NCBI GenBank assembly: GCA_033558025.1 | Contig: JAUCEF010000006.1 | Coordinates: forward strand, 124,001 to 188,000 | Direction: 5' to 3' | Origin: Phytophthora sp. 'mugwort' | Taxonomy: Eukaryota > Oomycota > Peronosporomycetes > Peronosporales > Peronosporaceae | DNA length: 64,000 nucleotides | Shown here: positions 30,376 through 42,369 of the stretch, piece after piece | Position numbering within the stretch: the stretch's first letter is position 1 | Layout of the letters: every line of letters starts with the position of its first letter | Made by a program: the position numbers and the translations under genes | The notes under the pieces: model-generated | Databases searched by the model: none | Told to the model about the DNA's origin: nothing | What the model saw: only the letters and a program-made list of their open reading frames with translations

Positions 30376-30660
30376 CTAGCTATCATACCAGTGTAGATAC
30401 ATTTCAAAGCGCACGCTGCCGCCACAGCCTTCTCCAAGAATACGCCGGGCGAACACGATCATTTGCTCTCCCAATTATAATTTCCATACAAACAAAAATG
30501 CCACCCGTGCAAGTTAATCGACAGGCGAGCTGCAGACTTGAAATTATACATACCACTGGCTACAATACCAGTGTAGATGAATCCTAAAGCGCAGCACCGT
30601 CGTCGCAGCCGTCTCTGAGAAAACTCCGCGTTCACACGACCATTTGCTCTCCCTACAGTA
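30376..30660. repeat. Direct duplication of ~100 bp
   Basis: 30376-30478 and 30553-30656 share CATACCAGTGTAGAT-type sequence, AAAGCGCA, CGCAGCC/CACAGCC and CGATCATTTGCTCTCCC at matching spacing. They are diverged but clearly related. Confidence 0.65.
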
Positions 30661-32089
30661 TATGACTGTGATTGTGACATGGTCCGCACGTGCGGTTCCC
30701 GTGCGTCTGCTACTCAACGAATGGCCGCTACAAAACTCAAGACCCTTCAACGAACTGGCTTCTCGCATGTACAAAGTAGTGGTAAGGCTAGCTACACCAA
30801 AGGTCTGCTCGGACATGCAATTACATGCGTTTCAAACGCATGTAGGACGCATTCTCTCGTATGGTACCAAACCTGCGCGTGGTTACCGAAAGCATATATA
30901 GTGGTGTCCATAACCAAATCAAAGTCGTATTGAACATACTTTAGAAAGATTTCCTCGTACCGCTGTAAACACTACACCGGCTCTGCAGCTGTTCATAGCT
31001 TATAAGTACTTTTTAAGTGATTGCAGCGTGTGCTGGAATGAAGAAAACGGTCGTCGCGGGTACGGATCCTCAAATACAGGGGGGTTATGGACTTGAGATC
31101 CGGAGCTAATAACTTCAACCAAGTCTTATTGACGCTGCAGAACGTTAAAAAACACCCGTATGCATGTGATGAGAGGACCCATTCCTTGCTGATTAACCAT
31201 ACGAACCTCCCTAAACAGCGCTGGTCGATGTGCTGGAGCCCTCTATAAATACTAACTCTCTCCCCTCACAAGACTCTTCTTATGCTGCAGTCAGTAGGAA
31301 TTCACTTTGCTTATGACGATTTCAATAGCACGCATACAATCGCACGACCCACCGCTAGAGCATGCAAACGCTCCGCGCTCCACGAGATCAATGATTTGCG
31401 GCGGCGGTTGACTTCTCGCATCACTTCCACATCATTTAGCTAACAAAACAAAAAAAATGCTTCTTAAGCTCGATCACAGCAACGCTGCCACAGAGAGAAA
31501 CCATCATGCCACTCGGTCCACAGCTCACGTACACTTTAAATATCACGACTCAGTCTATAATTTGAAGCTGTATCAGGCCGCTCTGTCGATACACGCTGAC
31601 CGCTAGCAACTCCCACTGATACTGGAGCAAAAGTATTTCTTAAATTGGCTCCAGCACATGAGATGAGCTAAACTTGCAATAGTGAGGATCCATTGTGAGC
31701 AGAGCCACCACCTTCATGACATCTGCAAGTGTTCATTCAACAGCTTGCAAATTCCGGTTAATCCCGTTTACAGCCATCTTTAGATCCTGATACACACCAT
31801 CGAATTTAGCACTGAGCAGAGGCATTGCCTTTTAAAGTTGGCACTTGTTGCTGCACCCGTCTACTTCGAAAATGACGAGACTATTGCACCCATCTGCGCT
31901 CCTCTAGTGCTCGTGGGTGCTCGTCCAACGATAAAGACAGTACAGCCAGCCGTATACAAATATACACGTACACAGCCTGCCGCCGGTCAGTTCTCGAGAG
32001 GACGACGAGAGATCGTTAAGGGAACATTCTCCTGTCGTCGATTGTCGAGGACTCTGCGATGTTTCCGCAAGTGCTGAATGCGGGGACGC

Positions 32090-32104
32090 GGGGGGGGGGG
32101 GGGG
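32090..32104. repeat. Poly-G tract (15 nt)
   Basis: An uninterrupted run of 15 G in non-coding DNA. Confidence 0.85.
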
Positions 32105-32289
32105 TATTGTCGGTCTATAGCTAAGGCCCTCAGTGCAAATGATCGCTACTATTATGTGTTCACGGAAGAATGTAGCACGGCGCGCGCCATAGGAACGCTC
32201 ATGAGTTTATCACATAGCCAAAACCTTATTTAGATGTAGAAGTGAAAAGCAGTTGTAGTAAGTCGCTACTTATGTGCACATAGTGGGAT

Positions 32290-35200
32290 ATCTGTACCGC
32301 AAATAGTTAAAGACCTTCTTGCCAAACGCTTCCAAAGTGTGTTCCTCGACAAAAACGCAAAGGTGAGAAGCACGTACATACCGCAGTTAGCTGTTGAACT
32401 GAACGCCGAGGTTGCCTTCTACCTTGCGGATTCTGTAACGCTTTCTTGAAAATCAGGTATCAGCGGTACTACCATCTCCGCTACTACCCGCACTTTCGAT
32501 ATGTACGACGAGCTCATGGAGTCGTACATTTGTACGTCATTCTTCAGTAGGTCGATCATGATGCAGCACCAATGAACTTCAATCAGGTTGATCGGGAAGA
32601 GTATTTTCTCGTCCGATATGCCATAGAAAGTCTCGCACAGCACATCGAGATTATCTTGAACCTTACCACCCCGGTCGATTCTAACGATGGAGGGATCCAC
32701 AATAACGACATTGGGGTTTTGGCCGAACAAAATATCCTCCCCGAGCGCATTGTCGAGTCTCCGAAGCATCCCCGTGCGACGAGTTCTAAAGCTTCGATCC
32801 AGCATGTACACGTATTACTTAAGCTGGAGGACTCCATGTGAAAATCGTAAGATAACTTCCTTTGATGAGAGGATCAGCATGGACTTAAGTCTGTAAGGTA
32901 CATCTTGATCTTGAGTTACGGTGAAGGAACCAACAAATTCAGTGTGAAATCTATACTATCGATCCAGTGCAACGCCTTGTCAATTTTCAGCGATAACCTT
33001 TTGAGCCCGATGAAACTTGCGCATGATGCTAAGCGTAGAATAGGCTTATAAACCAACAGCCACAATTTCGCGATATCCCTCTCCGCTAACCAGGGTGTTT
33101 AGCCTGTAGGGCTGTAATTTTGGACGTACACTTGCTCAGCAGAACGCTTTTGATAATGCGAACGATTTCGGAGGACTGGGTCAACGGTCGTTAAGCTTGG
33201 AGATTTGTTGGGCAATAGGTGGTTTCGTCTTGTGGAGTTCGTACAATTTGAATTGCTTTATAGTATCCGCAGCCGATTCGTACGTAGGATCTCCCCGAAG
33301 ACAGTCTTCCACAGATGCGATACTCAGTCTTTTCCCACGTATCTCTGAGTCTTCTTTTGCCATTGAGATAAAGAGGTTTCGCTGAGCTTTCTTAGCTTTT
33401 GGGTTCTGCTTTGGACGTCCTCGTGTCCTCTCGGGGATTTCAATTTCAAAATCATCGGAAAATCCAACTTCCTCCAGTCAATCGCCGGTATCACTCTTTT
33501 TCTTTGTCACATTCGATGAAGCTTTAGTCGGCAAAACCTGACTTGGTTCTGGATTATCATCAATAGCCGTCCCGCCGTCAACGCCCGCCTTAGTCCTCGT
33601 TACAGCTTCCACGCCCATTTGCGTTCCCGTCTCCGTCATTACCTGTCTGGGTGCCCGTCTCTCCATCGTGGGTGCCCGTCTCGCTGTTGTGTTCCAACAT
33701 CATGTCCGCATGGCCGTACTCGTTTCCGGAAGAGCTGCCCGGTGCTGAGAAAAATGGGATATCGATCTCTGTAGGGGGTATATCTGTCTCGTTTGACAGA
33801 TTAATTAACTCCGTACCGATACGTTAACCAGGCGTTCGAATTTACGCTGCTTGAACATGTCGGCCACTTGGCGGAGCCCTTGCATCGCTGTTCTTACTCA
33901 GACATGCCCAGGCTAGCCATCGTGTCAAAATAGCGCTGGCCACACTGCTAGCCTCACGGTACTTCCTATTAGAGTTCCATGGGGTCTGGGCATCTTCAAT
34001 TACGTTGCGACTGCAAACGACGGAAACGAGATATCCGGAGGCGGGGCCGCTGCGCGAATTGAAGATAGCAACCATCTTCGATGTAGTAGTTAGGTAGGAA
34101 TAACCGTTTCTTTTCCTAGCGCCAACCGTATGAAGAAGACGTGACGACACGGCAACAACCGCGCGGTCATAAATAAGCAGGAGCATTCCCACTTTATCTT
34201 GTTCACCACGTACTCAGTGTGAGGCTCATCGAGAGCGTCTTCCTCCATTGATTCGTTCTTGATGGAGTATATATCCGGAAATGTTTCATAGTAACGGTAG
34301 GTGGTATCCGACGTCTCGCGTACTGGTATTGCGTAAAAGTCTGCTTGAAGGCATGGTCGCTTACAATATTAGCGACGTCAGACATCTCGCGATCGTATTC
34401 TGGGTTATGTATAGTCGAAACGTTAAAGACACGATCACGAAAACGTTTTTCTTGCAGAGCCTGGTAGTACATAATCGTCGCAATGCACTGGTCCATTCCA
34501 TGAATGAATCGACCTACTCCTTCAGTTCTGTGTGTTCCACGATGATTTGAGCCGGATGTTTGTGTTATTCCCCAAAGTAACAGCATTTTGGCGTTTGTAG
34601 CCACACCATAATTCACGACAACTATCCCATTTTTTTTGTGAAGTACACCTCGAATCGATGTGTAGATGAACCCTCATCGCGAGGTTTTCCAGTAGACGTT
34701 TCGTCAACGACGCAATATGGGATATTGACTTCGCATAAGTTGGCCGATGGCCCGGTCGACTGCATTGTTGCCGTTTTGCCCATGTTAGTAAGGAACCGCA
34801 GATACGTCCGATGTTTCTCATACTATAGCTCCGTCCTCGCGTATACAAGTAGACAGATCGTACTCCGCAGTTGATCTTTTAGCCAGAAGGTAAATCCGTA
34901 GTCCGATGAAGCTATTTCTTTGCGAAGGTACCTGAGGAGGTGAAATTGGCAGAGTAGGATAGTAGCGTCCGGAAATGAAGTCTTCAGAACGGACATCTCA
35001 GTAAAAGCCTTGTCGATCAAAATGCACTGGACTTTAACCCACGCTGGGTTATTCTTCTTGAATTCTTCGAGTGTGGTCAGGAGCGTAGTACGACGTTCGT
35101 CTGAACGAGAGCATGCTGAACAAACTCTCCATGCCCAAACGCCTCGTGAGCCATAAAAGAAAACACCTTGTACTTTGCAGCATTGGTGCCATTGGTTGAT

Positions 35201-36438
35201 CATGATAACTTCAGGAAATTAATCGAACATTGATCGCATTTAATTGATTTGAAGCGTAATGCATGTAGCAATTACCTGAAGCAAACTGAATGTGTTAGCG
35301 GAACGTTAAGTGTAATTATTCATTCAATTCATGTGAAAATGTACCTTTTCGCCGAAGCGATCGACGAAATATACGACGTTTCCTTCTTCTTCATCAAACT
35401 CAGCCATCCATGCCTTTAACCGTTTTGAGCTTGTATTTCGACCTTGCTCTTTATCAGCCTCCTTCAGTTGAAGGACGATATTGTGCACATCACGGTTGGT
35501 CGGATTGTAGTCTGAATTCTCGATAATGTACTTGCTGACGCCTGTTTCCTTTGCTCCCGCCTTCCGTAACACATCCACAGTTTGTAGCACAGCAGGCGCA
35601 ATCGCTGTGCGGACTGATGCAACTGCTTCGTCAACTTGTGATTGCGGAGTAAATTGCTCGCCGTGACGCAGACAGCAAACGTCCCTGCGTGTAATGGACA
35701 AGCCTCGCACCCACATTAATCTAGACAAACCAATTCAAAACATCGTCATTAATCTATAAATTTTCAACGCCAATCGTACCCGTCCAGCACCAAATCGGGC
35801 CCGATTAATACCAACGTGCCCGTCTGGTACCTGTTCGATAATTATTGAGACCGTCTGGCACCAACCGTGCGATAATGGTGTGAACAGCTCCGAGCATAGA
35901 CATTACCTGGGCTGTGTAATCCCTCTGTCTGGACTCCTGTCGAAGTCGTTTCCCGTTCCCGCGAGCCTTGTACTTCCGCTGTGCGTGCAAACTAGAGTCT
36001 TCACGTAATATCCAAGGTGCTCAGGAATTACGATCCCCGTCGCCCTCGTCGACTTTTTTTATCTTCGCATTGCGCTCAGCAGCCGTAGTATTTGTTCTGA
36101 CACGGAAAATCTAAATATAGCATACGAATAGCCATGTCAGAAAATTGGTGACGTATTGAATATAAAGTTGATATTTACCTGTATGACTGAGACTGATAGG
36201 TCTCAATGAAGTCATAGAAACCTTCCCAGGACTTGAACTGGGTCTCATTCAGCGGAGGCCCATAGTCGGAGACGTCGTGGCCGGTGCTTGAATCGCTAGT
36301 CTGCTTGAGTTACCTGACGTATCGACGTTATCTGAGAGGACAAGCTCCACGTCGCCGTCGACATGAGGCATTACTGAGTCGCCGATCCCCATACCAGACA
36401 AAGGTCGCTTCTTCCCCACGGCTGGTGTTCCTAAATCC
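32290..36438 (-). pseudogene. MULE 1: Mutator-like transposase with SWIM and Ulp1 domains, degenerate
   Basis: Minus-strand order: N-terminal part from ATG 36438 (MDLGTPAVGKKRPLSG); a FAR1-like DNA-binding start (QFKSWEGFYDFIETYQ), then across an apparent intron FRVRTNTTAAERNAKIKK. The MULE core follows (DKAFTEMSVLKTSF, LLCQFHLLRYLRKEI near 35000). A SWIM finger is intact in one frame (KWECSCLFMTARLLPCRHV, ~34190-34130). An AT-hook-like RTRGRPKQNPKAKKAQ precedes the Ulp1 (C48) part: VHWCCIMIDLL and QMYDSMSSSY at ~32570-32510, then VQFNS and the NCGMYVLLTF Cys region near 32370, one frameshift away. His, Asp, Gln and Cys positions are all recognisable. Several stops and frameshifts make it non-functional. 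Confidence 0.8.
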
Positions 36439-36758
36439 ATGCTTGTGCGGCGGCGGCGGGGGGGGTCGCGCCTCAGCTCGCCGTGCGCTCGCGGATATGA
36501 CGGGGCAATGGTGGTGGGGGTGGGGGGGGTTCGCGCCTTCGACCTGCTTGATTTACAAATGAGTGGCTGGGTATCACGAGCATACACTATACCTCCGTTC
36601 GGACGGATATCAAAATCACGGCTACGTACGGGAACAGACGAGACATCTTTTGGACGAGTACTCTAACCACTCTCTTTAAGTTGCTGTTCTGTGGGGAGAC
36701 GACGCAGTTATTTAGAGAGGTAATAAGCGCATCCTTAAAGTTGATGAACTTGGGCGGC

Positions 36759-36812
36759 CCACCCTATATAGAACCACCACGTTTGAGCACGTGGTGGTTC
36801 AATATAGGGTGG
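36759..36812. repeat. 24-bp inverted repeat with 6-nt loop
   Basis: The left arm 36759-36782 (CCACCCTATATAGAACCACC...) pairs with 36789-36812 with one mismatch. The loop is TTGAGC. The GC/AT mix and tight loop would give a very stable hairpin. It lies ~320 bp upstream of the MULE 1 start. Confidence 0.85.
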
Positions 36813-37033
36813 TTGGGATATCGTGCTGGAGAACGACAGCATCTTGAAGTGTCACAACACGAAGATACTCCAGCAGCTGAAGAACTCCACCTCCTGCAAT
36901 CGACTAATCACATGCACCCGCATCCATTTCCTCTACCAGCCTCCCACCGCTGGAAAAATATGCAGTTGTAAAATCAACGGAGGATCGACTGATGCTCGCG
37001 CAAAAATAAATTCTGCCTCTGCTAAGCTCAAAG

Positions 37034-38130
37034 TCAGCAAGTGTACGCATTGCTTCGCGTTGAAGCGACGTCAGATATCACTTTCCATCGCTTGGTTGTT
37101 CCAGCGGCCCAGACGCCGTATGTAGCCTCACTAGCGCCGCCTAAGTCTGCCATTTTCGCTCCGGAACTGCGTCCAACAATGCGTTTTTGCTCGGCTGTGA
37201 ATACCAATATGCGGTAACGCTGGTGCAATTGCGTACGCAATTTGTAAGACATGTGTTTCGTAGGATCTTTGCCGGTCTTTCGGCAATTTGAGTGGATGCC
37301 ATTTCTCCGAACTCGTGAAGTCGGGAAAGTGCTCACCTTCAATGTACCAGCGCCAAGAGAGTAAACACCGAGAAGCCCATGCGGACAGATCTGAGCCGGT
37401 TTCTTCCGAAGGCACGCTCCAACTTCGATGCGACCAACTTGGTTTGTTTAACCTCGCCGCATTACCATCGCTAGCGCCCTGCAACTTGTGTAACCTTCAT
37501 TTTCCAGTTTAATTGAATGTAGACCAGCAAGTTCCATTCACCCGCGCTGATTTCCCTCGCATTAAAGCGTTAATGCGACAGTAGAAATGTCAATAGATTT
37601 ATCATACCGGACCAGATTCACGTCCACTTGTCCATAAAAACGAGCAATCTTCTGTATCTGCTCCGTTGTGGTGTAGCCGTCGAGCATCGTATCGGAGCCG
37701 CGGCCTTCAAATGTTTGCGTCGCTTGTCATCCTCTTCGTACTCGGTGATTTTGCAGCAGCCGCGAACGGCATTATCACATGGCGAGGGATGGTTGTGTAT
37801 CTTCATTTATTACTGCTCTCGCCAAAGATCTACCATGGCCGCCACATAGCCGTTGATAGTGGCTTTGCCGGCTGTTTGGCCGCAACCCTTTGACTCTACG
37901 TCGCATTGAACGGCCGATGACGCACTCCTCTAGAAACACATGCAGCTGAGGCCCGTAAACGTAAAGCGCGTCAAGTCGTTAAAAGCTGCTCCTTTCGCCT
38001 TGCACCATTCCGTGAACTCTTTTTGCTTACTTGGTAAGCTCGGGACGTGTTCTCTGGCCGGATCGCCGCTACTCGGGACACAGGCTCGTCCAGCCCGACA
38101 TCCGTCCGCTCTTCGTCTGTCATTGCTGTC
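37034..38130 (-). pseudogene. Crypton-type tyrosine recombinase relic
   Basis: Minus-strand pieces in shifting frames. The N-terminal half (38130-37620) has FTEWCKAKGAAFNDLTRF, GKATINGYVAAMVDLWREQ and MKIHNHPSP. The C-terminal half (37500-37034) has WRWYIEGEHFPDFTSSEKWH, IHSRAKTH and SGAKMADLGGASEATYG. The last matches the end of Crypton-like tyrosine recombinases (H..R.SGA.....GAS...I...GRW). This assignment rests on remembered oomycete Crypton proteins and is less certain than the DDE elements. Many stops and shifts are present. Confidence 0.5.
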
Positions 38131-38474
38131 AGCGGAGGGAAGCTCGTTGTTATCGTGGCTGTGCCTTTGGGTGAACGCTCTACTGTCGGACTGTCTCTCT
38201 GGATTGCTCCAATTTCGCCATAGAAGTGCAGAAGACTTCAGGACTAATAATACCGATATTAGTTTGACCAGTAGGATCGCTTACAACCGCCAGGGCGAGG
38301 TCTGGACCTGGGTGTCGATAGTTAGGGATAACTAAAGACATTGATATTTTACTGATCTTTCTATTAGACCGAATTATTTGGTATATATCCGTAGAATACC
38401 GAGAATAAGACCTTGCTCCGAAATTTCGACCGGATCCGCAGACGACCCGATAAAAGTTCTACCTTTTCCTCCCA

Positions 38475-39014
38475 TCCCTAGGGCGCTACTTCCTCACGTG
38501 GTTCATCATCTTCGAGTGTATCTGTGATGGATTTGCAGAGGTCACGTATTTGGCTGACCGGGACTTCTATTCCGACTGGTGGAACAGCATAAGATTCGGC
38601 GAGTTTGCTCGCAAATGGAATAAACCGGAGCACGAGTTCGTATTACGACACCTGTATCTCGAGACACTGGACACATATAACATCTCCAGAACCAATGCCA
38701 CAGTCTTTACATCTTCATGCCTGCATCAGAACACGAATGCGTCTTCATCCTCATGTTCCGCACGGTCAAGATGTTCTTTTCTTTCTTCAGATGGTCGATT
38801 TGGTCATTACATGTATTATCTAAGGTCGCGGCCTACTTGGCACGCTTCTAGGAAATCCGACCTTCTGGCTCGGTATGATCCTCGGACTCCCGCTTCAAGC
38901 CATCACTTACAGTCGCGAATACAACGGTGGAAAGATCTTCATGGCCATCATGATGCCGGCCATGATCTTCGGGTTTGGTGAAGTTATCGTTGCTTCGCGG
39001 ATGCATCTCTGTAG
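38475..39014 (+). pseudogene. DGAT1/ACAT-type O-acyltransferase (MBOAT), C-terminal relic
   Basis: Without any start, the frame opens at SLGRYFLTWFIIFECICDG and continues ADRDFYSDWWNS, the FYxDWWN signature of DGAT1/sterol O-acyltransferases, followed by EFARKWNKPEHEFVLRHLYL and TSSCLHQ. A frameshift follows near the expected catalytic His-Glu. In the next frame the end of the protein is clear (LLGNPTFWLGMILGLPLQAI, MMPAMIFGFGEVI). Only the C-terminal ~180 residues of a ~500-residue membrane enzyme are present. The intact family makes triacylglycerol or sterol esters in the ER. Here it is a truncated, frameshifted gene copy between transposon relics. Confidence 0.8.
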
Positions 39015-39136
39015 ATCGATAAAGAAACAAGCATAAACCGCTGGATATAGTGGCAGAACGCCACAGGAAGAAAGAACAGGCAAGTAAATAGGTAGTACAC
39101 ATACAGGTATCAACAAAATGATAGCTTCTTGCATGA

Positions 39137-40379
39137 TCAGATACAAGCACCGAACATTCGACGCAATTTTGCCTTTATAAAGTGTCGTGCCCCCTTACTG
39201 CGTGTACGGCGAAGTTGGATCTTACCAAACGACGACTCATATAGCTTGCAGTTGTTGACTTTGCGGTTCATCGGCAGCATGCGCTTGAAGAACGATGAGT
39301 GCCCCACAACTCTCATGTACTGATCCGGTCTCTCCGCCAGTTTGGCAACAAACTGTTGGATCTGTGCGTCCAGCACCTTCTGCGGTTCTCGAAGTGGCAG
39401 CACTTCGTCCGCTGTCCAAGGCGCCGCAATATTGGCAGGCGGCGCATTGCCCGACCTCGTCAGCGGAAACCTTTCCATTTCTAACCAGTAGAACGGGTTC
39501 AGTTCCGAGAAGCGCGCTCGCACTCGCGCTCTCGACCAATGTCACAGGTCGTGTCTAGTATGTGTCTAGTATATTTTGACACGAAGGATCCACTGCAATT
39601 GGGCACATTTGCATTTTAGTACAGCACAACCTTCAACACATTAAAATTGTGTACCTAGAATCTACATTGGCCTCCTACCGATGATGGGGATCCGTGTCGG
39701 AGAACGCCTGTCGCACAACACGGGGTGTTCCGTAAGCGGTAAGTTTGAGAATGATCAATTGAGCTAGGATCGTGAGAGGCTCATACTTGCTAGGCACTCC
39801 CTAGGGAAGTGCCTATCTGGCCTACGCTCCTGTCCAGCGCCGTCATCAGCGCAACATGCAACATACAGACTGCCATCCTCATGCTCGCCATCACGCGGCG
39901 AGCCCTGGTTTCAACCCGACCCCGTTCGACTCTCCTGCGATCTCCACGGTAAGTCATGGTTATGCTAGTCCGACCCCCTTCTGCCAGCATGACGGCAGCG
40001 CGTCTTGAGAATTGTCTCGAGCTTAAACGTGATCTCCGTAACAATGCCCCGATGGTCGTCTCAATGGCTCGGGTCAATGGGCTCGTGATGATCTGTGCAG
40101 ATTGACAGCGGAATGACGTCAACACGTGGCGAATTGGTGGGTGTTGTGCTATCAGAGTCCGCACCACTTGAATCTTGTCCTCAAGCTGCTGGGCTTCGAT
40201 CTGTTCGTGGAGTTGAGCCGCCTGATTCTCCCCCTTGGCGCTCAGCGGCGCGTCTACGATCATGGGGTCGCGCACCCACATCCACGAGAAGTTCTATAAT
40301 CTGCGTTTGCGCCACTCGTTGAACGTGGACTCGCCGTGGCAGATGCAGTATAGCGTCTTAGTGGCGGCTGGTCGCTCAT
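39137..40379 (-). pseudogene. Histidine phosphatase (phosphoglycerate mutase-like) gene, broken
   Basis: Minus strand from a likely original ATG at 40379 (MSDQPP), then after a frameshift TLYCICHGESTFNEW, the catalytic xHGE(S) motif. An in-frame TAG at 40296-40294 follows, then the frame resumes (MWVRDPMIVDAPLSAKGENQ ... SAQIITSPLTRAIETTIGAL), the conserved SPLxRAxET motif. A poorly conserved or interrupted middle (39960-39530) leads to the C-terminal part (REPQKVLDAQIQQFVAKLAE, YMRVVGHSSFFKRML, with the second catalytic His in VVGHS). At least one stop and two frameshifts are present. The intact family comprises two-His phosphatases and mutases; the substrate is unknown. Confidence 0.78.
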
Positions 40380-40788
40380 GATGGAGGTGACGGGACAAAT
40401 GGATTAGGTTGCGCGAAAGAAGCTCGCAACTCAAGGGTGCATATTGAGGTGAAGACGAATTTACTTATTTAAGTAAAAACTACTTCTACTTTTACGACGT
40501 ACTTAAAGATTAAGTTTCTTTGTCAGACCGTTTTCTGCGGGGACCGAAGAACTGAAGCGGGTCGGTTAAGGCTTCATACGTCAGGATCAAAGCCGTAGCG
40601 GGCTCAGAGCACCTCTGAAAATGGAAGATCGAATACAGTGAGTTTGTCTTCAATCGTGCCACATACCTTGGCTTTGTGGTCTGGCTAGCACCGAAGACGC
40701 TTGATGTTACCGTCCACCGGGTGGACAGGGTGGACGACCATGCTTCCAGATTCACCTCCAAGCTCACGCGCCACCCTATTCTGTCCCC

Positions 40789-42369
40789 ATGGTCCTGACC
40801 AGCAGTCAAATATACACCATGCTCTTCACCCACGCTGGGGACAACATGTTCGCATGCACGACCTGCGCCAAGACCTACAAGAGAGGGAATGGCTACACCA
40901 ACCTACTCAATCATCTGAGACGCAACCACGCTGACTACGAGCAAGATGTCCAGGAGGCAGCGCATCACCACAAACCGCTGAACCTACGTCTCGTTAGTCG
41001 ACGGATTCGTGATCTCTACCGCTGGTTGAATTGGGTCATCTCCGACCAATTCCCATTTGAGTTTGTAGAGCACCGACTCATCCGCCAGAATGCCGCGCTC
41101 TCTACCGCGTCGGAGGACACGCTGTCGAAGCAAGTCAAGCTGGTGAGTGAGACGGTCGAAGGGCGAGTCGCTTGCGAGCTTCCAGACTCGTTTTTTTTTG
41201 GACTCGTTTTGGACTGTTGGAGTAGCAGTGCCGCCACAATATGTAGCCATACTTGCGGTATTTGACAGTGCTGCTGGAGAAACCGGTATAACCGGTAGTC
41301 GCACCGCGCGTGACTATTTTGACGACTTGGAGTGCTCTTCACGGCGCTTCTTGGTCCTGGCGTTCTCGCCGGTGGAGTCGGAGGAAGACCTCAGCGCGCA
41401 GAGCAAGTTTAACCTAATCGCGGACTCGCTGTCTCGATACAACAGGCCCTAGAAGGCTGTGAAGTTCATGGTGGGCGACAACTGCTCAGTCAACCAGTAC
41501 ATCGACAGCAAGGAAGGCGCTATACCACTAATCGGGTGCGCTAGACATAGGTTTAACCAGGTAGTGAAGGTCTTTCTCAAGAGCGAGGACGAGCTGATCG
41601 CGAAGGCCCGCTGATATCCAAGTTGCGGACCATCAAGGGCAGAGCAATTTTGCGTCGCGTCTCCCATCTGTCGCCGCACCTGTGAAATGAGACCAGGTGG
41701 TCCAGTACGTACGAGATGGTCGAGAGGTACGTGAAGCTAGAGCCGTTCAATATCCAGCTGGGCTGGTGTTCTTGTAGAAGGTGGGGTGCAGTCTTTGTTG
41801 CTATGCCGAGCTGAACATGAGCGTGTCAAGGCGCTGCTCGAAGATCTTGCGGCGTTTGAGGCCGTTACGAAGGAGTTACAGAAGACTACGCTGACGCTGT
41901 CCGCTGTACGCCGCCTTTTCGACCAAGTCATCAAGCCCTATCCGTCCCTGAAGGCTCGGCTGTCTGGGACGGCACACATCGTCAACTATCCGGATTTAAA
42001 AATGGGACTCGTTAATCGCCAGCGCGGAGAATCTATAAATCTAGCCGAAAAGTCATGTGCCGAATTTAGAGCGCCAAATCTCGAACGGGCGCCAGGAAAC
42101 GCCGCCGAGAAGTCGTCCATTGACACGTCGGCATTCAAGAGGCGCAAGGTGGCTCAGCGCTCGCACTTCGTGAAATTTAGCTACATCCCGCCGACGTCGA
42201 AAGATTGCAAGCGCTTTTCTCGGCAGCCAAGCTTGTGCTGACTGATTTGCGGAAGAGGATGGCGCCAAGGAAGCTGGAAATGGTGATGTTCCTGCAGTAC
42301 AATAGGGACCTGTGGGATGTGCACACGGTAGACGAGATACGCTCGAGAATGGGAAGAAATAATGCAAAT
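40789..42369 (+). pseudogene. hAT transposase with BED zinc finger, degenerate
   Basis: ATG 40789 starts a frame with a BED finger (FACTTCAKTYKRGNGY, then NHLRRNH) and a helical part. The catalytic region begins LVLDCWSSS, after a T-run shifts frame (PPQYVAILAVF). It continues through an in-frame TAG near 41450 to KFMVGDNCSVNQYID and GCARHRFNQVVK, the second Asp region. The C-terminal dimerisation part (RLFSAAKLVLTDLRKRM, LEMVMFLQYNRDLWD) is in yet another frame. This is the standard hAT order. At least five lesions are present. Terminal repeats and an 8-bp duplication were not established. Confidence 0.82.

Larger units (their letters stand above)
29367..32289. other. Repeat-derived intergenic DNA without a recognisable gene
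   Basis: Contains one copy (about 29470-29600) and one inverted copy (30500-30620) of the repeat also seen at 21340-21457, a ~100-bp direct duplication (30376-30660), a broken minus-strand coding-looking stretch near 29950-29750 (ALEESKDVRKVIKMQFPDLS) and a 15-G run at 32090-32104. No intact gene found. Confidence 0.5.

Noticed and set aside
33842..34192. Minus-strand 116-codon frame as the MULE 1 coding sequence
   Set aside because: The SWIM finger (CSC...CRH) is in a different frame over the same bases, so this frame is a shift artefact.
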